Origin: Prosthecobacter sp.
GTDB lineage: Bacteria; Verrucomicrobiota; Verrucomicrobiia; Verrucomicrobiales; Verrucomicrobiaceae
DNA length: 55,599 nucleotides
Assembly (NCBI RefSeq): GCF_014879935.1
Contig: NZ_JACSRD010000176.1
Coordinates: 1 to 55,599 of the forward strand
Direction of reading: 5' to 3'
In this document: in pieces, positions 1-7,771 of the stretch
Layout: each line of letters starts with the position of its first letter
Numbering within the stretch: position 1 is the stretch's first letter
The notes under the pieces: model-generated
What the model saw: the letters and a program-made list of their open reading frames with translations, nothing else
Databases searched by the model: none
What the model was told of the DNA's origin: nothing
Program-made: the position numbers and the translations under genes

Positions 1-166
1 ATCCGTTATCCAACCCGTGAGTACAACTTCTTTCTCTCGCCTTTTGAGGTTTTAAAACACTGCCTAGACGGCTCTCATACCAATGAACGAGAGCGCGATG
101 CAGCAGCCGCGCGATGGGTTCGCGGTCGGCGGTGGTGAGAGGGGTGAAGTCGATGGTTTCGCTCAT
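1..166 (-). CDS. Truncated ORF at the left edge, possibly the N-terminus of a GNAT-like protein
   Basis: An ATG at 166 on the minus strand opens a frame that runs without a stop to the window edge (55 codons). The first 35 residues (MSETIDFTPLTTADREPIAR, then a stretch with RALVHWYES) have the composition and codon use of neighbouring genes and recall the N-terminal helix of a GNAT-type acetyltransferase. That resemblance is weak. From about position 62 to 1 the DNA turns AT-rich and the predicted peptide becomes low in order (VLKPQKARERSC), so the frame may have been broken by an insertion, with the rest of the reading frame fortuitous. Its direction matches the downstream oxidoreductase gene. 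It could equally be a non-coding remnant. Confidence 0.3.
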   Translation of the reverse strand, partial: MSETIDFTPLTTADREPIARLLHRALVHWYESRLGSVLKPQKARERSCTHGLDNG

Positions 167-198
167 GCGATGCGTTGAGGGTTAAGGGGGAAGCAGCA

Positions 199-274
199 GG
201 CAGTAGAATGGGGGCAGTAGAATTTTTGCATTTCTGTTTCTGCCTCTTCAATTCTACTGCCCCATTCTACTGCC
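199..274. repeat. Inverted repeat with 25-26 bp arms, downstream of the Gfo/Idh gene
   Basis: The left arm (199-224) and right arm (250-274) are reverse complements apart from one extra G in a G-run. They flank a 25-base AT-rich spacer. Each arm is itself built from two copies of GCAGTAGAAT separated by a G-run. The element starts 12 bases past the stop codon of the leftward oxidoreductase gene, so its RNA would form a long hairpin at the 3' end of that message. There is no T-tract, so a classical intrinsic terminator is not supported. Architecture suggests a dispersed palindromic element; copy number cannot be judged here. Confidence 0.8.
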
Positions 275-286
275 TTCAATCACGGC

Positions 287-1690
287 TCAGACGACTTCCC
301 AGCCTTTGCGATAGGTTTCCTTAATGAATGCATCCGCAGCGGGCAAGCCTACGGCCTTCATCGCGGGCGCATCCCATTCGATGGGCTTTTGCGTGCGCAG
401 TGAGAGCAGACCCAGCAGCGCAATCTCCGTGAGATGCGCGGCGTAGGCGAAGGGACTCGTTGCAGGCTCGCCGCCTTTGCAGGCATTGATCCAGTCGAGA
501 TGATGACCATCGGATCGTTTGAGACGCGGCTCCGGTTTCTTGAAGCCCTCGCGCAGCGCGGCGGGATACAAGCGTGGCTGTCCACCACCGCCATCACATT
601 GGATGACGCCTTTTTCGCCGATGAACAAACAACCGCGCCTCGGCAGCCTCACATCGCCCATCGCCTCCGGAGTGGGCGGCATCAGGCCGCCGTCATACCA
701 CGTCATGCGGATCTCTGGTCGCGTGCCCGCAGCCGGGAAGGTGTAGTAAATGAGCGAGCCATGCGGCGCGATCTCGCTGTCCATCTTGCCTGCCGCATGA
801 GCTTCGATGCGAGAGGGGACGGGCAGGTCAAAGGCACGCACCGCCGTGTTCATGTCGTGGCAGGCGAAGTCGCCGATGCCCGTGCAGCCGAAGTCCCAGA
901 AATCACGCCACGCGACAGGGAAGTAAGCCGGATGAAACGGACGCTCCTGACGCGGCCCGAGCCACAGGTCCCAATTCAGTCCCGCAGGCACCGCTGGCGT
1001 GTCGGTGGGACGTCCGGTGAGCGTGGGATTCCATCGACCCGCACCGACCCACACATGAATCTCACGCACCGCACCGATGGCCCCCGCCTGGATGTATTCG
1101 ATGGTCTCACGCGTGCCGAGCGAGGAATGCCCCTGACTACCGAGTTGCGTGGCCACGCCAGTCTCCGCAGCCACTTTCGCCACATGACGCGCCTCCCAGA
1201 TGTTGTGCGTGAGCGGCTTCTCACAATAAACATGCTTCCCGGCCCGCATCGCGACCACCGAGCAATACGCATGCAAATGATCCGGCGTGGCGATGAGCAC
1301 CGCGTCGATGGCTTTCTCCTTCTCCAGCATCTCGCGGAAGTCGATGTAGTCCGCGCAGCGGAAGTTCGGCGTCTTCTCCGCATAGTGTTTCTCGATCTCC
1401 GCCTTCACCGGCAGCCGACCGCCCATGCCTTTGAAGTAAAAGTTCTCCAAACTGAACGACTCCGCCGGATCAGCCACCGCGATGATCTGGCATTGATCGA
1501 CCGGGAAAAGATTCCGCACATTCGAGCGCCCCTGCCCGCCCGTGCCGATGATCGCAACATTCACTTTCTCACTCGGCGGCACAAATCGCGGCCCACCCAG
1601 CACATGCCGAGGCACGATGTTGAACGTGGTCACCGCTGCGGCGGCGGTTTTGAGAAAGTGTCGGCGTGAGGAGATCGGGGCGGGATTCAT
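287..1690 (-). CDS. Tat-exported Gfo/Idh/MocA family oxidoreductase
   Basis: This is a 467-residue NAD(P)-dependent sugar or polyol oxidoreductase of the Gfo/Idh/MocA family, predicted to act outside the cytoplasm. The N-terminus has a twin-arginine signal (SSRRHFLKTAAAAV, Arg9-Arg10). It is followed by a Rossmann motif GTGGQG at residues 49-54 and the family EKP motif at 157-159, with the lysine that normally helps catalysis. Length and order fit the secreted PVC members. I start it at the ATG at 1690 because upstream in-frame codons would place 17 extra residues before the signal; the upstream sequence also carries a CGTA promoter-like box 12 bases away. It appears monocistronic. The substrate is unknown. 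Confidence 0.9.
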   Translation of the reverse strand: MNPAPISSRRHFLKTAAAAVTTFNIVPRHVLGGPRFVPPSEKVNVAIIGTGGQGRSNVRNLFPVDQCQIIAVADPAESFSLENFYFKGMGGRLPVKAEIEKHYAEKTPNFRCADYIDFREMLEKEKAIDAVLIATPDHLHAYCSVVAMRAGKHVYCEKPLTHNIWEARHVAKVAAETGVATQLGSQGHSSLGTRETIEYIQAGAIGAVREIHVWVGAGRWNPTLTGRPTDTPAVPAGLNWDLWLGPRQERPFHPAYFPVAWRDFWDFGCTGIGDFACHDMNTAVRAFDLPVPSRIEAHAAGKMDSEIAPHGSLIYYTFPAAGTRPEIRMTWYDGGLMPPTPEAMGDVRLPRRGCLFIGEKGVIQCDGGGGQPRLYPAALREGFKKPEPRLKRSDGHHLDWINACKGGEPATSPFAYAAHLTEIALLGLLSLRTQKPIEWDAPAMKAVGLPAADAFIKETYRKGWEVV

Positions 1691-1706
1691 GCGGTGAAAC
1701 GATACG
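1691..1706 (-). promoter_or_regulatory. Candidate leaderless promoter element (CGTA box) of the Gfo/Idh gene
   Basis: On the minus strand the sequence CGTATCGTTTCACCGC abuts the ATG at 1690. It shares CGTA and GTTTCACCG with the sequence directly before the DUF1501 gene at 32101. TATCGT could serve as a -10 hexamer. No convincing -35 is visible. Confidence 0.35.
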
Positions 1707-1723
1707 CTGGTGGTGGCAAAACT

Positions 1724-1778
1724 CTTCGTCTCGCGAAGCAAAGTAGCCCTCTCGCTCCGCGAGAGGTGCCGACGAAGG
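1724..1778. repeat. GTAGCC palindromic repeat, copy A
   Basis: An 8-bp perfect hairpin (CCTCTCGC, loop TCC, GCGAGAGG; 1749-1767) follows the leader AGCAAAGTAGCC. An outer pair of 7-bp arms (1724-1730 and 1772-1778, CTTCGTC/GACGAAG) encloses it. Copy B at 3377-3408 has the same leader with compensating changes in the stem. The repeat lies between two leftward genes. Confidence 0.65.
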
Positions 1779-1810
1779 AGAGATGGTGGAGCATGTTCAT
1801 GGGTGTCAGT

Positions 1811-2518
1811 TCATGTGGAGGCGGCGTGAAGGATGTCGCGCACGCGCCAAAACTCGGCTGGTCGCAGATCATCGAGCACATGCAGTGCTCCAGCTTTTCG
1901 CAGGCGCTCCTTCCGATGGCCGACACCGATGAAGGGAATCCCCAGCCGCACGCAGGCCCGTAGATCCCACAGACCGTCGCCAACATACACGGCTTCATCC
2001 AGCGATCCGCCCGCCTCGGTCACAGCGGCGCGGATGATGTCGGCACGCGAGTAGTGCTCCGAGGAAGTCACGATGGGGATGTCCTCAAACGGAACGCCAG
2101 CGGCGCGGAGCTTGAAGGTGATCGACTCACGCCAGTCACCAGTGGCAATGGCAACGCGAAGTCCCGCTGCCTTCAATTCGTGCAGCAACGCCACAGCACC
2201 CTCAACTGCCGGGAAACATGCACGGTCTTCGCTGTGCGCGGACTTCAACCGGCGCAGGAAGCCTTCGGCAACCGCCTGTTCTTTGAGAAGACGCTCCTCA
2301 TATTCGATGTCCGCCAGCGCCTGATGCACGAGGGCCTTGGCAGTGACTTCTTCGATGCGGTCGTAGAACTCACTGGTCAAAGCAAAGCCTGCCACCTCCA
2401 GAAACGCCGCCTCAAAACTCGCCCAGTCGGTCGGCTCTCCGCCGATCAAGGTGCCGTCGGCATCGAAGATGATCGTGCTTCGTGGGCGTGGATCAGAAAG
2501 CAGATGCTCAGTGATCAT
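1811..2518 (-). CDS. HAD-superfamily hydrolase (phosphatase-like)
   Basis: A 235-residue haloacid dehalogenase-type hydrolase, most likely a small-molecule phosphatase in the cytoplasm. Motif I is DADGT at residues 19-23 with the nucleophile and acid aspartates. An ATGD segment fits motif II (threonine), and VGDGLWDLRA fits motif IV with metal-binding acidic residues. A helical cap lies between motifs I and II, as in the phosphoglycolate/beta-phosphoglucomutase type. It is the last gene of a three-gene operon: its ATG overlaps the stop of the GNAT gene by 4 bases. The substrate cannot be predicted. Confidence 0.85.
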   Translation of the reverse strand: MITEHLLSDPRPRSTIIFDADGTLIGGEPTDWASFEAAFLEVAGFALTSEFYDRIEEVTAKALVHQALADIEYEERLLKEQAVAEGFLRRLKSAHSEDRACFPAVEGAVALLHELKAAGLRVAIATGDWRESITFKLRAAGVPFEDIPIVTSSEHYSRADIIRAAVTEAGGSLDEAVYVGDGLWDLRACVRLGIPFIGVGHRKERLRKAGALHVLDDLRPAEFWRVRDILHAAST

Positions 2519-2952
2519 GAGGTAATGTTTTCCTGGATGCGCTTGCCCATGCTCACCCGCTGCTCAACAGCGTAGCCGAGTGATGCATAGAAGGCCGCCA
2601 CCGACTCGTTGCCAGCCACGATCTGGAGATTGATCTTCATGCATCCCCTCTCGGTCAAAGCGCGCTCGGCGTGCGACACCAACAGCGATCCAATGCCCTG
2701 CATTCGATGCTCAGGATGCACCGCCACGGAGTAGATCCAGCCGCGATGGCCGTCGTAGCCGGCCATGATGGTGCCGATGACTTGGCTCGCGTTGAGGGCG
2801 ACAAAGAACAACCCATCATCGGCCGCCAATTTCTTGTCGATGACCAGCGATGGCTCGTTGTGGGCCGATTCGTAGCCGAAGACGGCATTCCACAACGCGA
2901 TGACTTGATCGCGATGAACTGGGTTGTCGAAGAGTGTGATCGTGGTGTTCAT
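2515..2952 (-). CDS. GNAT family N-acetyltransferase
   Basis: A 145-residue single-domain acetyltransferase using acetyl-CoA. The acetyl-CoA pyrophosphate loop is RMQGIG (residues 83-88) after the strand WIYSVAVHPEHR, and the C-terminal motif NESVAAFYASLGY is the usual motif B. Layout and length resemble the YpeA-like group, but the acceptor is unknown. It is translationally coupled on both sides by 4-base overlaps, with the NTF2-like gene upstream and the HAD gene downstream, so the three proteins are probably made together. Confidence 0.85.
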   Translation of the reverse strand: MNTTITLFDNPVHRDQVIALWNAVFGYESAHNEPSLVIDKKLAADDGLFFVALNASQVIGTIMAGYDGHRGWIYSVAVHPEHRMQGIGSLLVSHAERALTERGCMKINLQIVAGNESVAAFYASLGYAVEQRVSMGKRIQENITS

Positions 2953-3311
2953 GTCAGTGTCCTTTGGCCGGAGATAAATCGCGCCGTGACGATCTTCCCA
3001 TGGCGCACCTCGTAAATCGCCACCAGCTCGATCTTGCCCGTGCCATCCGGGAACGTGCGGGTCACTTCCTCATGGTCGATGACCACACTTCCCGTCACGG
3101 CGCGATGAATGAGCCGCGCGTGGAGATAGGGATCGCTCAAACGCGCGGTCATGCGCTCCCTCAACTGCGCGGCACCGCTGCACAGTAACGTATCAGGATA
3201 CTCAAACTGCTGCACGTCCTCCGCATACGTCGCCATCAACCCCTCGACGTCGCGGGCGTTGTAGGCATCGAGCTGGCGCTGGACGATGGATTCGGGTGTT
3301 GAGGCTGACAT
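2949..3311 (-). CDS. NTF2-like / SnoaL-like domain protein
   Basis: A 120-residue cytoplasmic protein of the nuclear transport factor 2 fold. It opens with a helix carrying VQRQLDAYNARDVEGLMATY and continues with strands ending in ELVAIYEVRHGKIVTARFI, both typical of SnoaL-like proteins annotated as steroid isomerase-related or of unknown function. It is the first gene of the NTF2-GNAT-HAD operon and has a possible promoter with a palindrome directly upstream. No catalytic residues can be assigned with confidence. Confidence 0.8.
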   Translation of the reverse strand: MSASTPESIVQRQLDAYNARDVEGLMATYAEDVQQFEYPDTLLCSGAAQLRERMTARLSDPYLHARLIHRAVTGSVVIDHEEVTRTFPDGTGKIELVAIYEVRHGKIVTARFISGQRTLT

Positions 3312-3320
3312 AGAGTGCCG

Positions 3321-3348
3321 AGAGTATTCGTGATTACGAATGCCTCAA
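3321..3348 (-). promoter_or_regulatory. Candidate promoter with embedded palindrome for the NTF2-GNAT-HAD operon
   Basis: On the minus strand TTGAGG (3343-3348) and TACTCT (3321-3326) are spaced by 16 bases, with the -10-like element ending 9 bases before the ATG at 3311. The spacer holds a perfect inverted repeat ATTCGT-N4-ACGAAT (3326-3341), placed where a repressor would block polymerase. This is read from sequence only. Confidence 0.3.
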
Positions 3349-3376
3349 GCATCTGCGGGTACCCGAGAGCCCTCAG

Positions 3377-3408
3377 CTCATCTTGCAGAGCAAGATGGCT
3401 ACTTTGCT
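3377..3408. repeat. GTAGCC palindromic repeat, copy B
   Basis: On the minus strand the leader AGCAAAGTAGC precedes an 8-bp perfect hairpin CATCTTGC-TCT-GCAAGATG (3379-3397). The TAG in the leader is the stop codon of the alpha/beta hydrolase gene, so the repeat overlaps its 3' end. There is no T-tract, so it is probably not an intrinsic terminator. A neighbouring 10-base palindrome CGGGTACCCG lies at 3357-3366. Confidence 0.65.
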
Positions 3409-5411
3409 GACGCGCGTTCGATGATCCTCGTGACATCCTCCTCAAGCAGAAAACCCTCTGTCTGGAGTTTCTTGGCAGCATCCGTGAGTCGCGAGAGATA
3501 GTCGGCAGGCGTCGGATAGCGTTCTTCGAGGGAGGGACGCGGGTCGCCGGTCTTTTCGCGTTCGGCTTTGGTTTTGGCGAAGGGGATGAACATGCCATCC
3601 AGCGGCGAGAGCATCGTTTCGGCACCGACTTGAGGGGAGCGGAGGTTCCAGCCGGTGTAGGTGCCGAGAGGGACGGCGATCTCGGGGAGCACGATGCCGC
3701 TAGTTTCATTGCCGTCGGCATTCACGGCGGGCACGAGCGTATGGAATGGCTTGCCGATTTTTGGCGGGATGATGTCGGCGATGCCTTCGCTTTGGAAACG
3801 CGGGCCGAAGTCGAGTCGCGGAGGCTGGTAGGCATGGGTGGGCAGGTTGTGGCCGGGAATCTTCGGAAACTGCGATTTCCAGGTGTCAAAGGACACGAGC
3901 GTTTGGTCGGCGAGACGCGGGTGACGGCTCGGCGGCGGTGCTTTTCCGCTTTTCACCCACTCGACGAGATGCGTGAGCATCGCACGCAGCACGGGGCCGC
4001 GATCATCGAGCGTGTTGCGCGGTTGCTGGCAGATGCCGGGTGTGCCGTCGCTCTTGCCGAGATGTTCGGCACCGGCCACGAGATACACACGCACGTCGTC
4101 GGGCAAGGTGAGGTCAGTTTTACCTTCGACATCGGTGTGCAGCAGCGAGGCAGCGCGGCTCCAGTATTCGGTGGAGGATTGCGTGAAGAGCATGCGCGGC
4201 GTGTGGCCGGACTTCCGCGAACGAGCGAGCGAGTCGCCGGACTCGCCGGTGATGGAATCGGTTTGCGGCAGCGGAGCGAGCGGGAAGAACTCGCTGCCGG
4301 AGAGATGGCCTTCGTGCTGCGTGCCATACTCCGTGCTCATGCGGAAGCGATGGTTGAACATGCCTTTGCCGGAGCCCGCGACGTGGATCAAGGCACCGTC
4401 AAAGACGATGCGGCCCTGCTCATCGCCATTCAGGCCTTCATAGAGGAAGTGATGAATGACACGGCCCGACTGCGAGATGCCGAAGACGCAGGCTTTTTGC
4501 AGCGCGTCGGCCAGCGGATTCGTTTTGGCATCGCCGTGACGAAAGAACGCCACGCAGTCACGCATCGCGGTGAGGCCGAGACCGGTCACGCGAGGCTCTT
4601 TGGCCGTGTAAACGAGGTCGTAGAGCCAGCCAGGCCGCAAACCGGCCTTCACATAGACGTGCGTGGCATCGGGAATGAGCTTCTCATTCTCCCAACGTCC
4701 AAACGCCCACTCCTCACGCGGCACCTCAATGCCATCCACGCCGCGATGCGGCCGCATCGTGAGCGTGGCGTCGGCATTGTCGAGACTCACGGATGGAAAC
4801 GCAGCGCCGATGCCCCACGGGCTCCACGAGAAGGCCCGGCTGAAGACTTTCTCCGTGCTCGTGATCTCCAGATGCGCTTTGCCGGTGATCGTCTTGACAT
4901 TGTCCGTCGCGATGGGGAGACCGCACAGCAGCCGCTGCGTGTCATCCGCCTGCACCTCCCCGTTCCAACCGCACCACAGCACGGAGAAACCCTGCTTCAT
5001 GAGAAAGCCATGGCCGGCATGCGCCTCCGTTTTCGGATCGTTCGTGCGCTCGCCATCGTTGAAGGTCCACAGCGCCAGCATGTTGCCGCGATTGTTCACG
5101 TCGTAGAGCAGCACGCCGTTGCCCTTGGTCGCATCGACCGGCTTCAGCAGAAAGAAGTCCGTCCAACTCTCCACCATGCCGCGAGCATTGCGCGGAGCCC
5201 GCTGGAGGTCGCTGATGCGGGCGTTGGCCCCGTTCGCGGGCTCAGTCTCGATGAACATCCGGCCCTTGAGGCGCTCGTAGGCACCCGAGGGGCCGAAGGC
5301 TTTGCCTGCGGCAAACGAGGAGCGCTCGCTGATCTCGATGCGCGTCACCTCGGCATGAGCGAGAGTGGCCAGGCTGAAAATGAGGCTGAGTCGGAAATGG
5401 CGGAACATCAT
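3399..5411 (-). CDS. Secreted alpha/beta hydrolase domain protein (Abhydrolase_10-like)
   Basis: A 670-residue exported hydrolase of a family annotated only as alpha/beta hydrolase domain-containing protein. A Sec signal peptide (FRLSLIFSLATLAHA) is followed by the N-terminal strand EVTRIEISERSSFAAGKAFG that marks the family. The nucleophile elbow GISQSGR is near residue 315, and a late AGAEH segment could supply the histidine region. Length agrees with family members. The frame opens earlier at a TTG, but ATG at 5411 or 5408 gives a clean signal peptide. The stop codon lies in palindromic repeat B. It is divergent from the PPC-domain gene across about 150 bp. The substrate is unknown. Confidence 0.8.
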   Translation of the reverse strand: MMFRHFRLSLIFSLATLAHAEVTRIEISERSSFAAGKAFGPSGAYERLKGRMFIETEPANGANARISDLQRAPRNARGMVESWTDFFLLKPVDATKGNGVLLYDVNNRGNMLALWTFNDGERTNDPKTEAHAGHGFLMKQGFSVLWCGWNGEVQADDTQRLLCGLPIATDNVKTITGKAHLEITSTEKVFSRAFSWSPWGIGAAFPSVSLDNADATLTMRPHRGVDGIEVPREEWAFGRWENEKLIPDATHVYVKAGLRPGWLYDLVYTAKEPRVTGLGLTAMRDCVAFFRHGDAKTNPLADALQKACVFGISQSGRVIHHFLYEGLNGDEQGRIVFDGALIHVAGSGKGMFNHRFRMSTEYGTQHEGHLSGSEFFPLAPLPQTDSITGESGDSLARSRKSGHTPRMLFTQSSTEYWSRAASLLHTDVEGKTDLTLPDDVRVYLVAGAEHLGKSDGTPGICQQPRNTLDDRGPVLRAMLTHLVEWVKSGKAPPPSRHPRLADQTLVSFDTWKSQFPKIPGHNLPTHAYQPPRLDFGPRFQSEGIADIIPPKIGKPFHTLVPAVNADGNETSGIVLPEIAVPLGTYTGWNLRSPQVGAETMLSPLDGMFIPFAKTKAEREKTGDPRPSLEERYPTPADYLSRLTDAAKKLQTEGFLLEEDVTRIIERASAK

Positions 5412-5547
5412 GGTCAAAGGCGGCTTGTCACGGCCAAGGCAGAGAACGTCTGGCCGGCAGGAGGCTTTCCTGCGTCCAGAATTGCCTCATTTGTTTTTCG
5501 ATCCCCTCGAAACCAAGGAATGGTGAAACAGATCGGCCATCTCGATG

Positions 5548-5556
5548 CGTAGGTTT
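5548..5556 (+). promoter_or_regulatory. CGTAGGTTT box upstream of the PPC-domain gene
   Basis: CGTAGGTTT ends 6 bases before the ATG at 5563. The identical string with identical spacing precedes the DUF1501 gene at 32101. TAGGTT fits a -10 (TAnnnT) that would give a leaderless message. A TGAAAC 18 bases upstream of CGTA recalls ECF-type -35 elements, but this is weak. Confidence 0.4.
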
Positions 5557-5562
5557 TTAGTC

Positions 5563-7740
5563 ATGTCCCCGCGTCTCTTCTCACTGCTCTCCGTTTTTGC
5601 CGTCTCCTGCTCTGCACTGGCGCAGCAGGTCACGTTGCCGTTGCCGCGCCTGCTCACGATCATGCCGATGGGTGGCCAGGCCGGTCAGAATGTCGAAGTC
5701 ACGATCACGGGAGAAAACATCGAGGATGTGACCGAGTTGACCTTCTCAACGCCGAAGATCACGGCAAAGCCGGTCGCCGGTGCCACGAACAAGTTCACCG
5801 TCAGCATCACCGCGGATGCGCCTGTCGGCGTTTACGATGCTCGCGTTATCTCGCGGCTCGGCGTGTCTTCGACGCGGGCCTTTTCGGTGAACAAGCTGCC
5901 GGAAGTCGTTCGCGCCAAAGCAAACAACACGCTCGAAACCGCCCTGCCGCTCGCGGTGGGCTCGATCTGCAACGCGACGATGACCAAACGCGCGGTGGAC
6001 TTTTATTCGTTCCAGGGTGTGAAGGGCCAGCCTGTGGCGATAGATTGTGCCGCCGTCGGCATTGATTCGCGGCTCACGCCAGTCCTCATCCTCGCGGACG
6101 GCAAAGGGGCTGATCTCAAGGTGAACCGCACCGGTGGCATGATCGACTTCACGCCTCCCGCAGACGGCACTTACATCATCAAGGTCAGCGATCTCACCTA
6201 CCAGGGTGGCGAACGCCACTTCTACCGTCTTGCCTTGCAAAAAGGTCCTGCCGAGCCGCAACCGCAGACACAGATGGTCAGCGCGATGTCCTGGCCGCCA
6301 GATGGACTCGCAGCCACGGCCGCGGCCAAGGAAACCGAGCCGAACAACAAGGAGGCACAGAAGATCGCTCTGCCCGCCGACATCAGCGGCGCATTCTTTC
6401 CGGCTGCGGATGTCGATACCTATGAGTTCGCCGCAAAGAAGGGCGAGACGTGGTGGGTGGAGGTTGCCAGCGAGCGCCTTGGCCTCAACACCGATCCCTT
6501 CGTGCTCGTGCAGCAGGTGAAGGACGGCAAATTCACCGATGTCGCTGAGCTCTACGACATCGCACCGCCGATGAAGGTCACTAGCAATGGCTATAGCTAC
6601 GACGGCCCTCCCTACGATGCCGGCTCGCCGGACGTGCTCGGCAAATTCGAGGTCAAAGAAGACGGCACGTACCGCCTGCAGGTGCGTGACCTGTTCGGCG
6701 GCACACGCACCGACCCACACAACATCTACCGCCTCATTGTCCGCCAGGCCGCGCCGGATTTCTCGCTCGCCGCCTGGGCTGTGCACATGACGCTGCGCAA
6801 TGGTGACCGCGCCTCACTGTCCAAACCGATGGCCCTGCGCCAGGGCGATGCGCGTGCGTTTGAGGTCGTCGTGCAGCGTCGCGATGGCTTCGATGGCGAG
6901 ATCGAGATATCGATGGAAGGGCTGCCGCAGGGAGTGAGCGCCACGGGTTTGAAGATCGCCAAGGGCAAGACCTACGGCCATCTCATTCTCACCGCAGATG
7001 AAAAGGCGCCGCGTGGCTTTTCGCTCGCCAAAATCACCGGCAAGGCCGTCATCGGCGGCAAAGAAGTCGTGCGGCCGGTGCGGCTCGCGAGCATGGAATG
7101 GCCGGTGAAGGACGCGAAAGGCGAAATCCCCGCCCCGCGACTCGTTGCTGACATCCCCGTCTCGATCACCGACTCCGAACAAGCGCCGCTGACCATCTCC
7201 ACGGCCGAAGACAAGGTCTTCGAGGCCAAGGCGGGAGAAACGCTGAAAATCCCCCTCAAGCTGACCTGGCGGAACGAGTTCAACGGCACCTCGATCAAAG
7301 TGAAGGCCTACGGCGAAGGTTTCAGCGCCATCAAGGAGTTCGACATCCCGATGAAGGCCGCCACGCACGAACTCGCCCTCAATCTGGCTGAGTTAAAGAT
7401 CGCACCGGGCGATTACACCTTCGCTCTGCAAAGTCTGGGCATCTGCAAATACCGCTACAACCCTGCCGCCGTGCCTTTGGCGGAAGCCGAACAAAAGCAA
7501 GCTGAGGCTGCGCTGGCCTCTGCGGCAGCGGAAGCAAAAAAAATCGCCGCCACCGATGCCGAAGCAGCAAAAAAAGCCGCTGAGAAGCAAAAGCAGGCCG
7601 AAGCTGCCATGACAGCAGCGACGAGCAAGATGAAGTCGATCTCCACTGCCGCGAATCCCACGGACACGGTGGAGATCCTGATCTCGCAGCCGATCCGCGT
7701 GAGCGTGAAGCCGGCGGCCGTGACCACGGCGGCAAAGTGA
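5563..7740 (+). CDS. Secreted IPT/PPC-domain protein with C-terminal coiled coil
   Basis: A 725-residue exported protein of non-enzymatic appearance. After a Sec signal peptide (MSPRLFSLLSVFAVSCSALA) comes an IPT/TIG-like Ig domain (MPMGGQAGQNVEVTITG). Two bacterial pre-peptidase C-terminal (PPC) domains follow: one centred on the VDFYSFQGVKGQ stretch, the second on AADVDTYEFAAKKGETW. A further beta-rich region follows, then an Ala/Lys/Glu-rich helix of about 55 residues (AEAEQKQAEAALASAAAEAK) and a short tail. PPC proteins of this kind commonly sit beside PSD1 cytochrome/DUF1501 cassettes in PVC bacteria, as here. An ATG six codons upstream is possible, but the start at 5563 matches the promoter-box spacing. 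Role is probably binding or scaffolding at the cell surface. Confidence 0.8.
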   Translation: MSPRLFSLLSVFAVSCSALAQQVTLPLPRLLTIMPMGGQAGQNVEVTITGENIEDVTELTFSTPKITAKPVAGATNKFTVSITADAPVGVYDARVISRLGVSSTRAFSVNKLPEVVRAKANNTLETALPLAVGSICNATMTKRAVDFYSFQGVKGQPVAIDCAAVGIDSRLTPVLILADGKGADLKVNRTGGMIDFTPPADGTYIIKVSDLTYQGGERHFYRLALQKGPAEPQPQTQMVSAMSWPPDGLAATAAAKETEPNNKEAQKIALPADISGAFFPAADVDTYEFAAKKGETWWVEVASERLGLNTDPFVLVQQVKDGKFTDVAELYDIAPPMKVTSNGYSYDGPPYDAGSPDVLGKFEVKEDGTYRLQVRDLFGGTRTDPHNIYRLIVRQAAPDFSLAAWAVHMTLRNGDRASLSKPMALRQGDARAFEVVVQRRDGFDGEIEISMEGLPQGVSATGLKIAKGKTYGHLILTADEKAPRGFSLAKITGKAVIGGKEVVRPVRLASMEWPVKDAKGEIPAPRLVADIPVSITDSEQAPLTISTAEDKVFEAKAGETLKIPLKLTWRNEFNGTSIKVKAYGEGFSAIKEFDIPMKAATHELALNLAELKIAPGDYTFALQSLGICKYRYNPAAVPLAEAEQKQAEAALASAAAEAKKIAATDAEAAKKAAEKQKQAEAAMTAATSKMKSISTAANPTDTVEILISQPIRVSVKPAAVTTAAK

Positions 7741-7771
7741 CGCGGGCTTCGAAGGCTCGCAGACAAGATAA

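Noticed and set aside
3379-3397. Intrinsic terminator for the alpha/beta hydrolase gene
   Set aside because: The hairpin is perfect but is not followed by a T-tract on the transcribed strand; it fits the palindromic repeat family better.
3630-5552. A 640-residue frame on the plus strand opposite the alpha/beta hydrolase
   Set aside because: It is the mirror of a GC-rich gene with strong third-position bias; its peptide is rich in Arg, Ala and His with no domain, while the minus-strand frame has a signal peptide and a GISQSGR elbow.
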